NCBI GenBank assembly: GCA_046350935.1
Contig: JAXLZK010000013.1
Coordinates: forward strand, 1-64,000
Reading direction: 5' to 3'
Origin: Nitrobium sp046350935
GTDB lineage: Bacteria; Nitrospirota; Thermodesulfovibrionia; Thermodesulfovibrionales; Dissulfurispiraceae
DNA length: 64,000 nucleotides
Within the stretch, counting starts at the first letter, position 1; each line of letters opens with the position of its first letter. This document shows positions 9,056 to 17,408 of this stretch, in pieces. The translations under genes were made by a program, and so were the position numbers. The notes below the pieces were generated by a model. The model did no database searches. It was not told where the DNA came from and was given only the letters and a program-made list of their open reading frames with translations.

Positions 9056-10044
9056 CCCCCGCCGTCGCGCGCCTCCCCGCTTTCGATGGAAATTTCCAGC
9101 ACAAAATCCGGCTGTGCATAGTTTTCCTTCTGCCGCGGACTGAGGTGCGCCAGGTAGAAAGAGGATACCCGCAGCCCGTCCTCCAGGTCGCGGAGAGACT
9201 GCTCCCTCTCGCGCAGCGTCTCTTCGAGGCAGGCGAGCCGGCGTCCCTTCTCTGCAACTTCCCTTTCAAGATGCTTCACCCGACGTTCTGCCGCGCTCAG
9301 CTCCCCTTCGAGGGCTGCACTATGGGAATCCCTGCTCCACCCACAGGGATCATCCGGAAGAGGCGCTGCTCCCCGCGCTTCCCCCTCCTGCAGGGCACGG
9401 CCCCGTATCTCCAGCGAGGGGTCGCCGACGCGGCAGAAACCGTGCTGTTCGGAAAGCCGCACCAGCAGCCCCTCAGGGGCGATAAGGAGACCCCGCCCGA
9501 TCATCTCGCGGGCGACTGGGGAATCCCTCCGGTGCATCACGGAAGAGAGGGGAACGGGGAGGGTGAGTTGCCTCCCGAGCCGGTCGCACTCCGTACTGAA
9601 AAAAATCCGCTTTCCTACTGTCACCTGCCTGTCCGCCACCCATACCCGGAGGACCTGGAAGGCAGGGGAAAAGGCGAGGGGGCACCCGCATCTCCCCATA
9701 TGGCGCACCAGCGCTTCGATATGGAATGGGTAGTACACTGCCGCAGCGTCCAGGTAGGCGATACGCTCCCCGCGGGCCGCCTCCCCTCCTGCACGCACAG
9801 CGGGAGCGCCCTCTTCTCCCTCGAAAGGGAGGTGGACGATTCTGCCGTCACTGCAGGAGCGGGCCGCTTCCCCGGCTGCTCCTCCACCCACAACGATCGC
9901 CTCGAAATTTCCGTATGTCTGGGAGAGGATGCTCTGAAGGGCCTCGGTGAGCAGAGCAGGCGAGCTTCCTGCGGGCAGAACAACGCTCACCAAAGGCTCT
10001 CTCTCTCCGCTCCTCCCTTCACCGTAAGGATGCATAAAAACCAC
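9052..10044 (-). CDS. GT2-like protein with degenerate catalytic site and C-terminal coiled coil
   Basis: The fold and many framework residues match the second GT2 domain of the nearby fusion protein (SVVLPAGSSPALLTEAL, QSILSQTYGNFEAIVV, YYPFHIEALVRHM). The nucleotide-binding acidic residues are gone: VVGGGAAG stands where VVNDGG is expected, and YLDAAAVYYP where YLDDDDIYYP is expected. The C-terminal 90 residues are a coiled coil (LEREVAEKGRRLACLEETL). The protein may be inactive and serve as a partner or scaffold. The GTG at 10044 is possible, but an ATG at 10035 has GGGAGGGG 8 nt upstream and is the likelier start. It lies between a methyltransferase gene and the frameshifted GT4 gene in the same operon. 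Confidence 0.7.
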   Translation of the reverse strand: MVFMHPYGEGRSGEREPLVSVVLPAGSSPALLTEALQSILSQTYGNFEAIVVGGGAAGEAARSCSDGRIVHLPFEGEEGAPAVRAGGEAARGERIAYLDAAAVYYPFHIEALVRHMGRCGCPLAFSPAFQVLRVWVADRQVTVGKRIFFSTECDRLGRQLTLPVPLSSVMHRRDSPVAREMIGRGLLIAPEGLLVRLSEQHGFCRVGDPSLEIRGRALQEGEARGAAPLPDDPCGWSRDSHSAALEGELSAAERRVKHLEREVAEKGRRLACLEETLREREQSLRDLEDGLRVSSFYLAHLSPRQKENYAQPDFVLEISIESGEARDGGG

Positions 10045-10059
10045 CCCTCCCGCTCCGCG

Positions 10060-10873
10060 TTAGCGGCGGCACCCGTGGTAGCAGACCATCTCTTCCCCGG
10101 GCCGGAAAAGCTCGCTCCTGTATTTGAAAAAGTCGAAATGCCGGGAGAGGACCGCCCTGACGCGAGGTATCGGTAAGAGGCAGGAGCCCCGGCTCCGGCT
10201 TCTCTCTGCAGATGAAACTGAGATAGAAACGGCCTCCCGGCTTCAGAACGCGGAATATCTCCGACAGGGCGGCGCTGAAATCCTCCACACGGTCCAGGGC
10301 GTTTACGCTGAGAACCGCGTCGAATTTTTCATCGGGAAAGGGCATGTTCTCGGCCTTTCCCTGCACATAGGAAGTCTCGTGCGCCTCAAGGGGGTACCCG
10401 ATGGCGCGGTACTCCGCCACAAGCTCGTCGAGGCCGAACCTGCTCCTGGAGTGGAACCACTTGAGCGCTCCCATGGGTCCGCAGCCTACATCGAGGACAG
10501 CTTTTCCTTTTAGCGAGCCCTTCCCGATCCCCAGTTCCTTCTGGTAACGCGGAAAGGTCATGCTCCTGCCCACCTCGAGGATACGCCCCCGTGCATCGAG
10601 GCGTTTCCACTGATCAGGCGTCAGCGAGAACTCTTTCCGGTCTTCGACGGACCCCAGGCCGAGTTTTCCGAATACATCGGCCATGGTCGGTTCGTGGACT
10701 ATGGCGTTATAAAATCTCTTCCAGAAGAGGAGCTCTCTTCCCTGCCGGTCGGGAGAATGCACCTGAGGAGAGGGGACTTCGATGCCCTGCCGGGACGCAC
10801 CGGCAGGATACTCTTTCCGCGACCGGGCAAAAAGAGAGTGCCCTCCCGTTCGCAACGACCGAAAACCGCCCAT
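10060..10873 (-). CDS. SAM-dependent methyltransferase with probable 3' frameshift
   Basis: This is a class I methyltransferase: KAVLDVGCGPMGAL is motif I, then AENMPFPDEKFDAVLSVNAL and EIFRVLKPGGRFYLSF. The original frame runs on to 10019 with an arginine- and proline-rich tail overlapping the next gene. The alternative frame from about 10170-10190 gives a far more plausible end (HFDFFKYRSELFRPGEEMV) stopping at TAA 10060-10062, which leaves normal operon spacing. One base is therefore probably missing or extra there. The 5' end is also uncertain: the first 37 residues look random, and a GTG at 10762 just before HSPDRQGRELLFWKRFYN is a better candidate. The role is presumably methylation of a glycan or its lipid-linked precursor. 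Confidence 0.65.
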
Positions 10874-11002
10874 TCCCCTCCCTGCCGTACAATGAATTAC
10901 AGTTTATTATCAGCCTGTTATTTGCATCCAATGCGAAAAAGACGCGTGTCCTTTATAGGATACCCTCTCCGGGAGAGTATGTCAAATCATATCGGGGAGG
11001 GA

Positions 11003-11287
11003 CAGGGAGGCAGCCGCCTCAATAAGCGATGCACGGGAAAACAAAGGGATTGTTTCAGGATACGGCCCTTCGCAAGGACAAAGACAAGAGAAAGGCAGAG
11101 TGAAGCAGAATAAGGCAGAGTGAGGCAGAGTAAGACAGAAGGAGAAACAGAGAGAAACAGAAGAGAAACAGAAGAGAGACAAATCACTCCCCTGTCATTG
11201 CGTTCCTTTCCCTTCTGTCATTGCGAGCGGAGCGAAGCAATCCCAAGGGGATCCCTGCCGGCCATCCATTTTGATGCGATTGCCCTG
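11003..11287. mobile_element. MITE, family A copy 2 (expanded centre)
   Basis: This fills most of the 425-bp space between the methyltransferase and the SLH gene. The right terminus GATGCGATTGCCCTG is intact at 11273-11287, and the left end is degraded (CAGGGAGGCAGCC). The centre is an expanded purine-rich tract of short AGAAACAG and GGCAGAGT units, making the copy about 80 bp longer than its relatives. The right end lies 11 bp past the SLH gene stop. No other feature is visible in this space. Confidence 0.65.
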
Positions 11288-11298
11288 GAAGGAAACCG

Positions 11299-13365
11299 CT
11301 ATTCCATACCGAGGAATTCCCTGCCGAGGAAGACCGCCATGTACTTCCTGACCAGGATATCGTCGGGACAGAAGTTGTCGTTACCGCACCCCACGGTGAT
11401 TCCCAGGTCCTTGAGTTTCTGGACATACTTGAAGGTCCAGCGGCTCTCCGGAACATCGTTGAAAGAAGGGTCTGTCGTGTAGGTGAAGTCGTCGCCCACC
11501 AGGGCGCGCACGAGGAGCACCGCCATGATCTCACGGCTCAACTCTGTTTCCGGACAGAAGCTGCCGTCCCCGCACCCTGTCGTGATGCCCCGCTCATAGA
11601 GCCGCTTGACATACACGCAGGACCACCGCTCCGCCCCCACATCGCCGAACGGAGAGCCTCCCGCACAGTAGTCGGACGGGGGCTCCCCCTCCAGGGACCG
11701 GATAATGAAGGCAGCCACCTGCTCCCGGGTGACCGGGTCGTCCGGACAGAAGTTGCCGTCCCCGCACCCTGTCGTAATGCCCTTTGCCGCAAGGGCATTG
11801 ATGTAGGAGACCTCCGCACTGTCGGCAGCATCCGAAAAGAGGGTATTGCCCGAAGAGCCGTACTGGGCAAGGGAGAACTGCTTACCTGCGATCGTCAGGC
11901 TTCCCATCATCACAGAGCTGTTGGCGTTGGCGTCGAGGCTGTAGGTCGCCGTCCCGCTCCCCGTGCTCCATCCCCCGCCGCCGGTGAGGCTCACCCAGGA
12001 GTTGTTGCTCCGTGCGCGCCACCAGCACGAAGAGCCTGCCGTTACGCTCACGCTCCCCGTCGTCCCCTCATAGGGCGCGGTGGAAGAGGTGGCGGAAAGC
12101 GCAATGTCCGCCTCCCCGCAGGAAACGGCCCCGACGGTGATGGGCACCTCCACCTGCGGCGCATTCTCCGCATTTGACGAGATGACGAGGGACGCCTCCT
12201 TCGGCGCATTGGAGGTGTAGGCGGACGCCACCTGCACGGTGCAGGCGGAGCCGGCGGAGATGAGGGCACAGTCGTGACTCGTCGTATACTCGCCCGCATC
12301 CTTGCCCTGCAGGGAGATGGAGGAAAGCACCAGGCTCCCGGTCCCCGTATTTTCTATTTCCACAAAAGCGCTGTCCCCGAACTCGATGTTCGTATAGAGG
12401 AAGCTGATGGAGGCGGTATCCACCGAGATCGAAGGCGCGGCTGCGGAAGAGGCGGTGCCGCTCAGCGCCACTGTGTATGCAGGGTAATAAGGGTCGTCGG
12501 ATTGAACGGTCAGGGTCGCATTCTTCGCTCCACCCGCCGAAGGGGCAAACACGACGGTCGCCGCACAGGAGTCCCCCTCTGGAAGGACCGCGCAGCCGGT
12601 CAGCACGTTGAAGTCCGCACCGTCGGTGCCGGATATCTCTATCGAGCTGATCGTCAGGGGGGCGTTGCCCTCGTTGGTGATCGTTATCGACCTCTGCGAA
12701 GACGCGGCCGTCTTGACGGTCCCCAGGTCCAGCGTCGCAGGGGAAACCGATATCCGCCTGTCGTCGTTGGCCGCCTGAGTAACGGTGAGCGTCCGCCCCG
12801 CGATACTGACGCTCCCCGTCCTCGAGGTCAACTCCGTGGAGGGGGCCACGGTGAGAGTGACCGTCCCGTTGCTGCTGCCGGTAGCTCCCGAATTGATCGT
12901 GATCCAGGAAGCGCCGGACTCTGCGCTCCAGGTCCATTCGGTGCAGCTGCCGGGAGAGGTGACCGAGATGGAGTTGGAGCTGCCCGCGGCGCTCACCGAA
13001 AGGCTGGTGGGGGAGATCGAATAGGTGCATTGGGCAGGCTTTGCAGTGAAAGTCGCGGTTATCGTCAGATCACCCGTTACGACGAGACTGCAGGAATCCG
13101 TCCCCGAGCAGCCGCCGCCGCTCCACCCGCCGAAGGTTGAATTGCTGTCGGGCACTCCCGCAATAACGTTGCCGGTTGTCGGGTTCTGGGGCATCGTACA
13201 GGGGGGCGTGCACCGGGCGAGCTCGACGCCTCCCGAGGAGAGCAGTGTGACCTCCCCCCCTCCCGTGCCCGCCTTGAGAAGGGACAGGGTATACGCCGAA
13301 ACGTGCAGCACCGGAAAAAAGAGACCGACGACGAAAAGCAATCCCGCAGCCATTTTTATTTTCAT
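11299..13365 (-). CDS. Secreted protein with BACON-like and ASH-like domains and three C-terminal SLH repeats
   Basis: A signal peptide (KMAAGLLFVVGLFFPVLHVSA) begins the 688-residue protein, with GGAGGAGAGG before the ATG. Next come a divergent InlB B-repeat-like segment (FGGWSGGGCSGTDSC), a BACON-like domain at about 113-200 (WITINSGATGSSNGTVTL), two ASPM/SPD-2/Hydin-like beta domains at about 205-415, a second BACON-like domain to about 510, and three SLH repeats from about 522. Each SLH repeat carries a paired-cysteine loop (GITTGCGDGNFCP, GITTGCGDGSFCP, GITVGCGNDNFCP). SLH domains normally bind pyruvylated cell-wall or surface polysaccharide, and a CsaB-type domain is encoded 4 kb away. 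The protein is likely a surface-anchored adhesin or S-layer-associated protein. Confidence 0.88.
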   Translation of the reverse strand: MKIKMAAGLLFVVGLFFPVLHVSAYTLSLLKAGTGGGEVTLLSSGGVELARCTPPCTMPQNPTTGNVIAGVPDSNSTFGGWSGGGCSGTDSCSLVVTGDLTITATFTAKPAQCTYSISPTSLSVSAAGSSNSISVTSPGSCTEWTWSAESGASWITINSGATGSSNGTVTLTVAPSTELTSRTGSVSIAGRTLTVTQAANDDRRISVSPATLDLGTVKTAASSQRSITITNEGNAPLTISSIEISGTDGADFNVLTGCAVLPEGDSCAATVVFAPSAGGAKNATLTVQSDDPYYPAYTVALSGTASSAAAPSISVDTASISFLYTNIEFGDSAFVEIENTGTGSLVLSSISLQGKDAGEYTTSHDCALISAGSACTVQVASAYTSNAPKEASLVISSNAENAPQVEVPITVGAVSCGEADIALSATSSTAPYEGTTGSVSVTAGSSCWWRARSNNSWVSLTGGGGWSTGSGTATYSLDANANSSVMMGSLTIAGKQFSLAQYGSSGNTLFSDAADSAEVSYINALAAKGITTGCGDGNFCPDDPVTREQVAAFIIRSLEGEPPSDYCAGGSPFGDVGAERWSCVYVKRLYERGITTGCGDGSFCPETELSREIMAVLLVRALVGDDFTYTTDPSFNDVPESRWTFKYVQKLKDLGITVGCGNDNFCPDDILVRKYMAVFLGREFLGME

Positions 13366-13482
13366 GTACCTCTCCTCCGTTGAGCCGGTCGCCGTCCGCG
13401 CCCGCGAGAATCACGCTGCAGACGCACCGTAAGCATGTTACCACCTCTGTTTGTCTTTTTCAATAGGGTGGTGGTGTGGGAG

Positions 13483-13683
13483 CAGGGCAAACGCATCTAA
13501 AGAGCAATGTAAGGGAAAACAACAAGATTGCTTCAGGGTACGACCCTTCGCAATGACAAAGTCAGGGAGAGGCAAAGGGAGAGAGTGAGACGGAGAGGGA
13601 GATTACCCTCCTGTCATTGCGAGCGGAGCGAAGCAATCTCAAAGGGAGAGCAAATGAGTAGATATTTTGATGCGATTGCCCTG
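13483..13683. mobile_element. MITE, family A copy 3 (type copy)
   Basis: A 201-bp element with near-perfect terminal inverted repeats: CAGGGCAAACGCATC on the left and GATGCGATTGCCCTG on the right (one mismatch in 15). Inside are GATTGCTTCAGGGTACGACC, CTTCGCAATGACA, a purine-rich core, TGTCATTGCGAGCGG and GAAGCAATC. There is no coding capacity. It lies between the methyltransferase gene stop (50 bp away) and the SLH gene leader; the rest of that 368-bp space holds no feature I can identify. Confidence 0.85.
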
Positions 13684-13733
13684 ACGCGGGAGCGGCGAAA
13701 AATGAGGACACCCGCACTGTGCGGCGGGAGCAG

Positions 13734-14354
13734 TCAGCTTTTGGAGCAGGTCAGGGTGAGCAGGTCATTGTAGACCGGAATGCCCTTCAAGGAGAAGAGG
13801 TGCGAGCGCTCCACCCCTGAGGAGCGGACCCGAAAATGGCCTTCGACAATGCGGCGGTAATCCTCCTCCTTCCGCACGAAGGCGCCCCTTTCCAGCTTCC
13901 GGAAAAGTCCGCGCAGCAGGGACGGATCGTTTTCGGCAAAGAGGATGTCGATGAGCAGAAAGGTGCCGCCGTCTTCAAGCAGACGGCTGATCCCCGTCAG
14001 CACCTCGTGGATCAGGGAGTCGTCGATATGGTGGAAGCAGCAGTTCGCCATGACCAGGCCGAAGGGGGCGTGCTCCTTCAGCATGTCCATCGATGCGGTA
14101 AAGAGACAGGTGTCGCTCCGGTAGAGCCTGTTGGCATAGCCGGTGAGTCCCTCGTCGATGTCGTACCCGTAGTAGCGCAGTCCCTCACCGGTGAACACCT
14201 TCGCAAAGAGGCCGGTGCCGCAGCCGAAATCGACGCACCCGCTCCCCGGCTGCAGGGCGAGGCCCTGCAGGGTCCTCCTCAGGTTTCTCTGCTGCTCCAC
14301 CTTGTTGCCCGTGAGGATCCTCTGCGCGATATCATTGAATAATGCATTGAGCAT
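13734..14354 (-). CDS. SAM-dependent methyltransferase
   Basis: A 206-residue class I methyltransferase: motif I GCVDFGCGTGLFAKVF, motif II YYGYDIDEGL, then LVMANCCFHHIDD and LEDGGTFLLIDIL. The order and length fit a methyltransferase 11/12-type domain with a small C-terminal cap. It lies 27 bp downstream of a UPF0104 membrane protein gene and is probably the last gene of that operon. The substrate cannot be read from sequence; the setting suggests a glycan or lipid-linked intermediate. Confidence 0.8.
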   Translation of the reverse strand: MLNALFNDIAQRILTGNKVEQQRNLRRTLQGLALQPGSGCVDFGCGTGLFAKVFTGEGLRYYGYDIDEGLTGYANRLYRSDTCLFTASMDMLKEHAPFGLVMANCCFHHIDDSLIHEVLTGISRLLEDGGTFLLIDILFAENDPSLLRGLFRKLERGAFVRKEEDYRRIVEGHFRVRSSGVERSHLFSLKGIPVYNDLLTLTCSKS

Positions 14355-14381
14355 CCGTTTCCTCCCTCCTTGAAAACAGCT

Positions 14382-15407
14382 TCAGAGCTCCGGGGAAGCC
14401 CCGCCTGCCGCAGGCCGGCGCACGAGAATATCCGATCCGGGCAAATAGTAGAGAAGAGCACCGGGGAGGGAAAACACGATGCAGACAACCCTCCAATAGA
14501 AAAACACCTCTCCTCCCGCGCTGGACCCGACCGCGGCCCACCCGAAGGAGGCCACCAGCTCCGTCCATCCTATGTTCCCCGGGGTTACCGGGATGACCCC
14601 CATCAGCATCACCACCGACGAAACGGCCATGAGGAGTATCGCATAGGGGAAATCGACGGCGGTGGTCATGCGTATCAGGGCGAGCACCCCTAATAGGGAA
14701 AGGCCCTGGATGAGGAGGCTCAGCAGCAGGGTATACAGAAGCACCCGCCTCTTCCGGGTGATGACGGCGAACCCCTCCAGCATGTAATAAAAAACGCTGG
14801 TGCGCAGGACCGTGCGCGCCGCCTCTTTCAGCTTTTCCCGGAGGGTCCTGTTCTTGCCCCAGAGGAGCACCGCAACGAAGAGAGCCGAGACCACAGAGGC
14901 AAGGACCAGGATAAGGTGTATTTCCCGGCGGTAGGGAGCAACCGCAGCCTGGTTCTTCCGGATAAAGTACAGGACGGAAGCCACCGCCACGAGGAGCAGG
15001 GCGAAGAGCCCCAGCACCCTGTCCATGATCACCATCCCTGAGCTTCGCCCCTTTCCCTCCTCCTCGCTCCTGATGAGGAAAACCCCCTTGATGACATCCC
15101 CCCCCACGCTCCCGGGGAGCACCATGTTGAAAAAATTACCGATGAGCGTCAGTTTCAGGATCCGGGGAAAGGTGACCGGCAGCTCGATCATTCTCGCGAT
15201 GGAGGTAAACCGCAAAGCTGCCAGGACCTGCGCCGCGTAGAACGCCGCGCCGGAAAGGAAGAGGTACGGCAGATTCCGGAGTCTGAAGAGCCTGATGAAA
15301 ACCTCTTCGGTAATGCGTCCGCTCCTCACCATATACCAGATAATGAAGACGGCAAGGGAGATCTTGAGGGAGAGAATGCAATACTTTTTCAGCGGGCTCT
15401 TCTTCAT
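14382..15407 (-). CDS. UPF0104 / LPG synthase transmembrane-domain family protein
   Basis: This 341-residue integral membrane protein has about eight or nine hydrophobic segments (SLKISLAVFIIWYMV, GLFALLLVAVASVLYFI and others) and the family signature GNFFNMVLPGSVGGDVIKG, followed later by PVTPGNIGWTELVASFGWA. Members are flippase-like inner-membrane proteins found in glycan and lipid loci. The soluble lysyltransferase domain of MprF is absent. It lies 13 bp after the GT2 gene, consistent with an operon handling a lipid-linked sugar. A paralogue lies at 22838-23836. Confidence 0.82.
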   Translation of the reverse strand: MKKSPLKKYCILSLKISLAVFIIWYMVRSGRITEEVFIRLFRLRNLPYLFLSGAAFYAAQVLAALRFTSIARMIELPVTFPRILKLTLIGNFFNMVLPGSVGGDVIKGVFLIRSEEEGKGRSSGMVIMDRVLGLFALLLVAVASVLYFIRKNQAAVAPYRREIHLILVLASVVSALFVAVLLWGKNRTLREKLKEAARTVLRTSVFYYMLEGFAVITRKRRVLLYTLLLSLLIQGLSLLGVLALIRMTTAVDFPYAILLMAVSSVVMLMGVIPVTPGNIGWTELVASFGWAAVGSSAGGEVFFYWRVVCIVFSLPGALLYYLPGSDILVRRPAAGGASPEL

Positions 15408-15420
15408 CGCATCGGTACGG

Positions 15421-16293
15421 TTACACCGTCTCTTCCCACTCGGCGGGGTTGAGCCGGTAGATCGTGCCCTTTTTGATCGCCCCTCTCCTGCCCAGCACCA
15501 CCCACGAGAACCAGAGCCGGAAAATGTCCTTCACCGAGGCGGTGATGGCCTTGATGCGCGTTCCCTTGGCGCTGCCCTGGCTCCTCGGGATGAAGCTGAT
15601 GGGCACCTCCTTGATCGACATGCCGTTCCAGTATGATTTGATCAGGCCCTCGGGATTCGCAAAGGAGCTCTTCGCCTCGTACTGCACAGACTGTATCCAC
15701 TTCGTGGGATAGAAGGTCACGTTCTGAAAGTCGGAGAGGGGCACCTTGAAGAGCAGCCGGATGAGCAGGTAGTTGATGATGGAGACCAGGGCCTTCTGTA
15801 CGGTATCGGACCTCTTTGTCAGGTGCTTCATGCCGAGCAGCCGCACCAGGGCCACGAAAGGCTTCAGGAACCGGATCTTCACTTCGACAGGCCTTCTCCG
15901 CACTCCCTGCACGATATCGCAGGACTTCAGGCATTCAAGATAGCGCCTCAGGTGCGCTATATCGTAGCTCCAATCGATGGTCTGCCAGAAGAGGAACTCC
16001 TTCGAGGCCCTCTGGATGGCCCTCCGGCTCGAGATGCCCACATTGAGGTTTTTCTCATTCCGGAAGATCTTCAGCCGCGGGTTCTTCTCCTGGAACGCCC
16101 GGGCGATCTCGTTCGTCCTGTCGGTGCTGCAGTCGTCGATGAGCACGATCTCGTACTCTTCGACGGCGGAATCCATCATTTCCGTGGCCCGCTCCAGGTA
16201 TTCCAGGATGGAGTCCTCTTCGTTGTACGCCCAGCAGAGCAGGGAAACGCTCCGATCAAACTTAGATAAAAGACCTGTTTCACCCTGTTTCAC
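15421..16293 (-). CDS. DPM1-like GT2 glycosyltransferase
   Basis: A 290-residue GT-A enzyme: SLLCWAYNEEDSILEYL, IVLIDDCSTDRTNEIA, RNEKNLNVG. The usual DXD position reads WQTIDWSYD, as in some polyprenyl-phosphate glycosyltransferase relatives. No transmembrane segment is evident, but the C-terminal part (IFRLWFSWVVLGRRG) is amphipathic. The GTG start at 16293 lies inside a short tandem repeat and no better start is visible. The pairing with a UPF0104 protein 13 bp downstream suggests synthesis and handling of a lipid-linked sugar. Confidence 0.78.
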   Translation of the reverse strand: MKQGETGLLSKFDRSVSLLCWAYNEEDSILEYLERATEMMDSAVEEYEIVLIDDCSTDRTNEIARAFQEKNPRLKIFRNEKNLNVGISSRRAIQRASKEFLFWQTIDWSYDIAHLRRYLECLKSCDIVQGVRRRPVEVKIRFLKPFVALVRLLGMKHLTKRSDTVQKALVSIINYLLIRLLFKVPLSDFQNVTFYPTKWIQSVQYEAKSSFANPEGLIKSYWNGMSIKEVPISFIPRSQGSAKGTRIKAITASVKDIFRLWFSWVVLGRRGAIKKGTIYRLNPAEWEETV

Positions 16294-16304
16294 CCTGTTT
16301 CACT
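16275..16304. repeat. Three tandem CTGTTTCACC-type 10-bp units at a gene start
   Basis: Three consecutive 10-bp units read CTGTTTCACC on the plus strand (GGTGAAACAG on the coding strand). The middle unit contributes the GTG start and the first codons of the GT2 gene (K Q G E T). Similar purine-rich words (AAGGCAGAGTGA) also occur in the centre of the MITE at 11003-11287. Confidence 0.7.
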
Positions 16305-16342
16305 CTGCCTTATTCTGTCTTTACCTGTCTTACTCTGGTCTT

Positions 16343-17389
16343 TCAGTGTAGTTCTTTTTTCCCGCTCCGGGTAATGATGGGGACGGCCCGCATCCAGAGC
16401 TGCTTCTCCCACCAGGACCTGTTATCCGTATACCACTGTATGGTCTTTTCGAGGCCCTTTTCCCAGGAGACTTTCGGCTCCCACCCGAAGGTCTTCCGTA
16501 TCTTCGCTATATCGCCGGTATGCCGGAACACCTGTCCGGGGCGGTCTCCCACAAAAGTAATGAGGGACTCGTTCTTGCACATCATCCGCACCACGTCCTG
16601 CGCAATGCCCAGGATGGAGCGGTGAACAGCGGTGGCGACGTTGAAGACCTCCCCTCTCACCTTCTCCGCGTCCGCATGCAGCACCATATCCACCGCCCTG
16701 CAGACATCCTCCACGAAGACATAATCCCGGGAGGCGCTCCCGTCCCCGTGCACCCGGATGGGCTCGTTCAGAAGGCAGCTGGTGACGAAGCGCGGCACCG
16801 CCTTTTCAAGGTGCTGGTAGGGGCCATAATTGTTAAAGGGACGGATAATGGTGACGGGAAGATCATAGGTCGCCCAGTAGGAGTAGACGAGCCTGTCTGC
16901 GCCCGCCTTTGCAGAGGCATAGGGGCTCATGGGCATGAGAGGGTGCTCCTCGTCCATCAGCTCTCTGCCGGCCGTTCCATAGACTTCGGATGTGGAGATG
17001 TGGATGAAGCGCTCGATCCTGTCCTTGTATTTCAACACCGCGTTGGCGATAGTCTGGGTGCCCAGCACGTCCGTTTCGAAAAAGAGAAAGTTGTCGTAAA
17101 TGGAGCGGGTGACATGGGTCTCCGCGGCAAAGTGCACCACCATATCGGACTGCGACATCAGGGTGTCCACCAGTTCGGCGTTCCGCACGTTCCCGTACCA
17201 GAACATGAACCGCTCCCCGTTCCCCTCGTTGATATTCACCGGGAAGTTTTCGATATTGCCGGCATACGTAAGCGCGTCCAGCACGATGATACGGTAGTCA
17301 GGGTACTTGTTATAGAGATACCTGACGAAGTTGCTTCCGATGAAACCCGCACCTCCGGTAACCAGAACCGTCTTTTTCATAAACTGCAC
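16343..17389 (-). CDS. dTDP-glucose 4,6-dehydratase-type NDP-sugar dehydratase
   Basis: An extended SDR of about 345 residues with a Rossmann glycine motif (VTGGAGFIGSNFVR), the RmlB-typical ALTYAGNIENF, FAAETHVTRSIYDN, STSEVYGTAG and the catalytic YASAK. The C-terminal part has GDRPGQ and FGWEPKVSWEKGL. The likely start is the ATG of MKKTVLVTGG, three codons inside the longest frame. The family converts an NDP-hexose to the 4-keto-6-deoxy form. No rmlA or rmlD is visible here, so the nucleotide (dTDP, UDP or CDP) is inferred from similarity only. Confidence 0.85.
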   Translation of the reverse strand: MQFMKKTVLVTGGAGFIGSNFVRYLYNKYPDYRIIVLDALTYAGNIENFPVNINEGNGERFMFWYGNVRNAELVDTLMSQSDMVVHFAAETHVTRSIYDNFLFFETDVLGTQTIANAVLKYKDRIERFIHISTSEVYGTAGRELMDEEHPLMPMSPYASAKAGADRLVYSYWATYDLPVTIIRPFNNYGPYQHLEKAVPRFVTSCLLNEPIRVHGDGSASRDYVFVEDVCRAVDMVLHADAEKVRGEVFNVATAVHRSILGIAQDVVRMMCKNESLITFVGDRPGQVFRHTGDIAKIRKTFGWEPKVSWEKGLEKTIQWYTDNRSWWEKQLWMRAVPIITRSGKKELH

Positions 17390-17408
17390 ATCTCCTTTTG
17401 CAAAGCAG

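Noticed and set aside
13366..13482. A c-di-GMP (GEMM-like) riboswitch upstream of the SLH gene
   Set aside because: I looked for the conserved ACGCACAGGGCAAACC-type core and a tetraloop-receptor pattern and did not find them.
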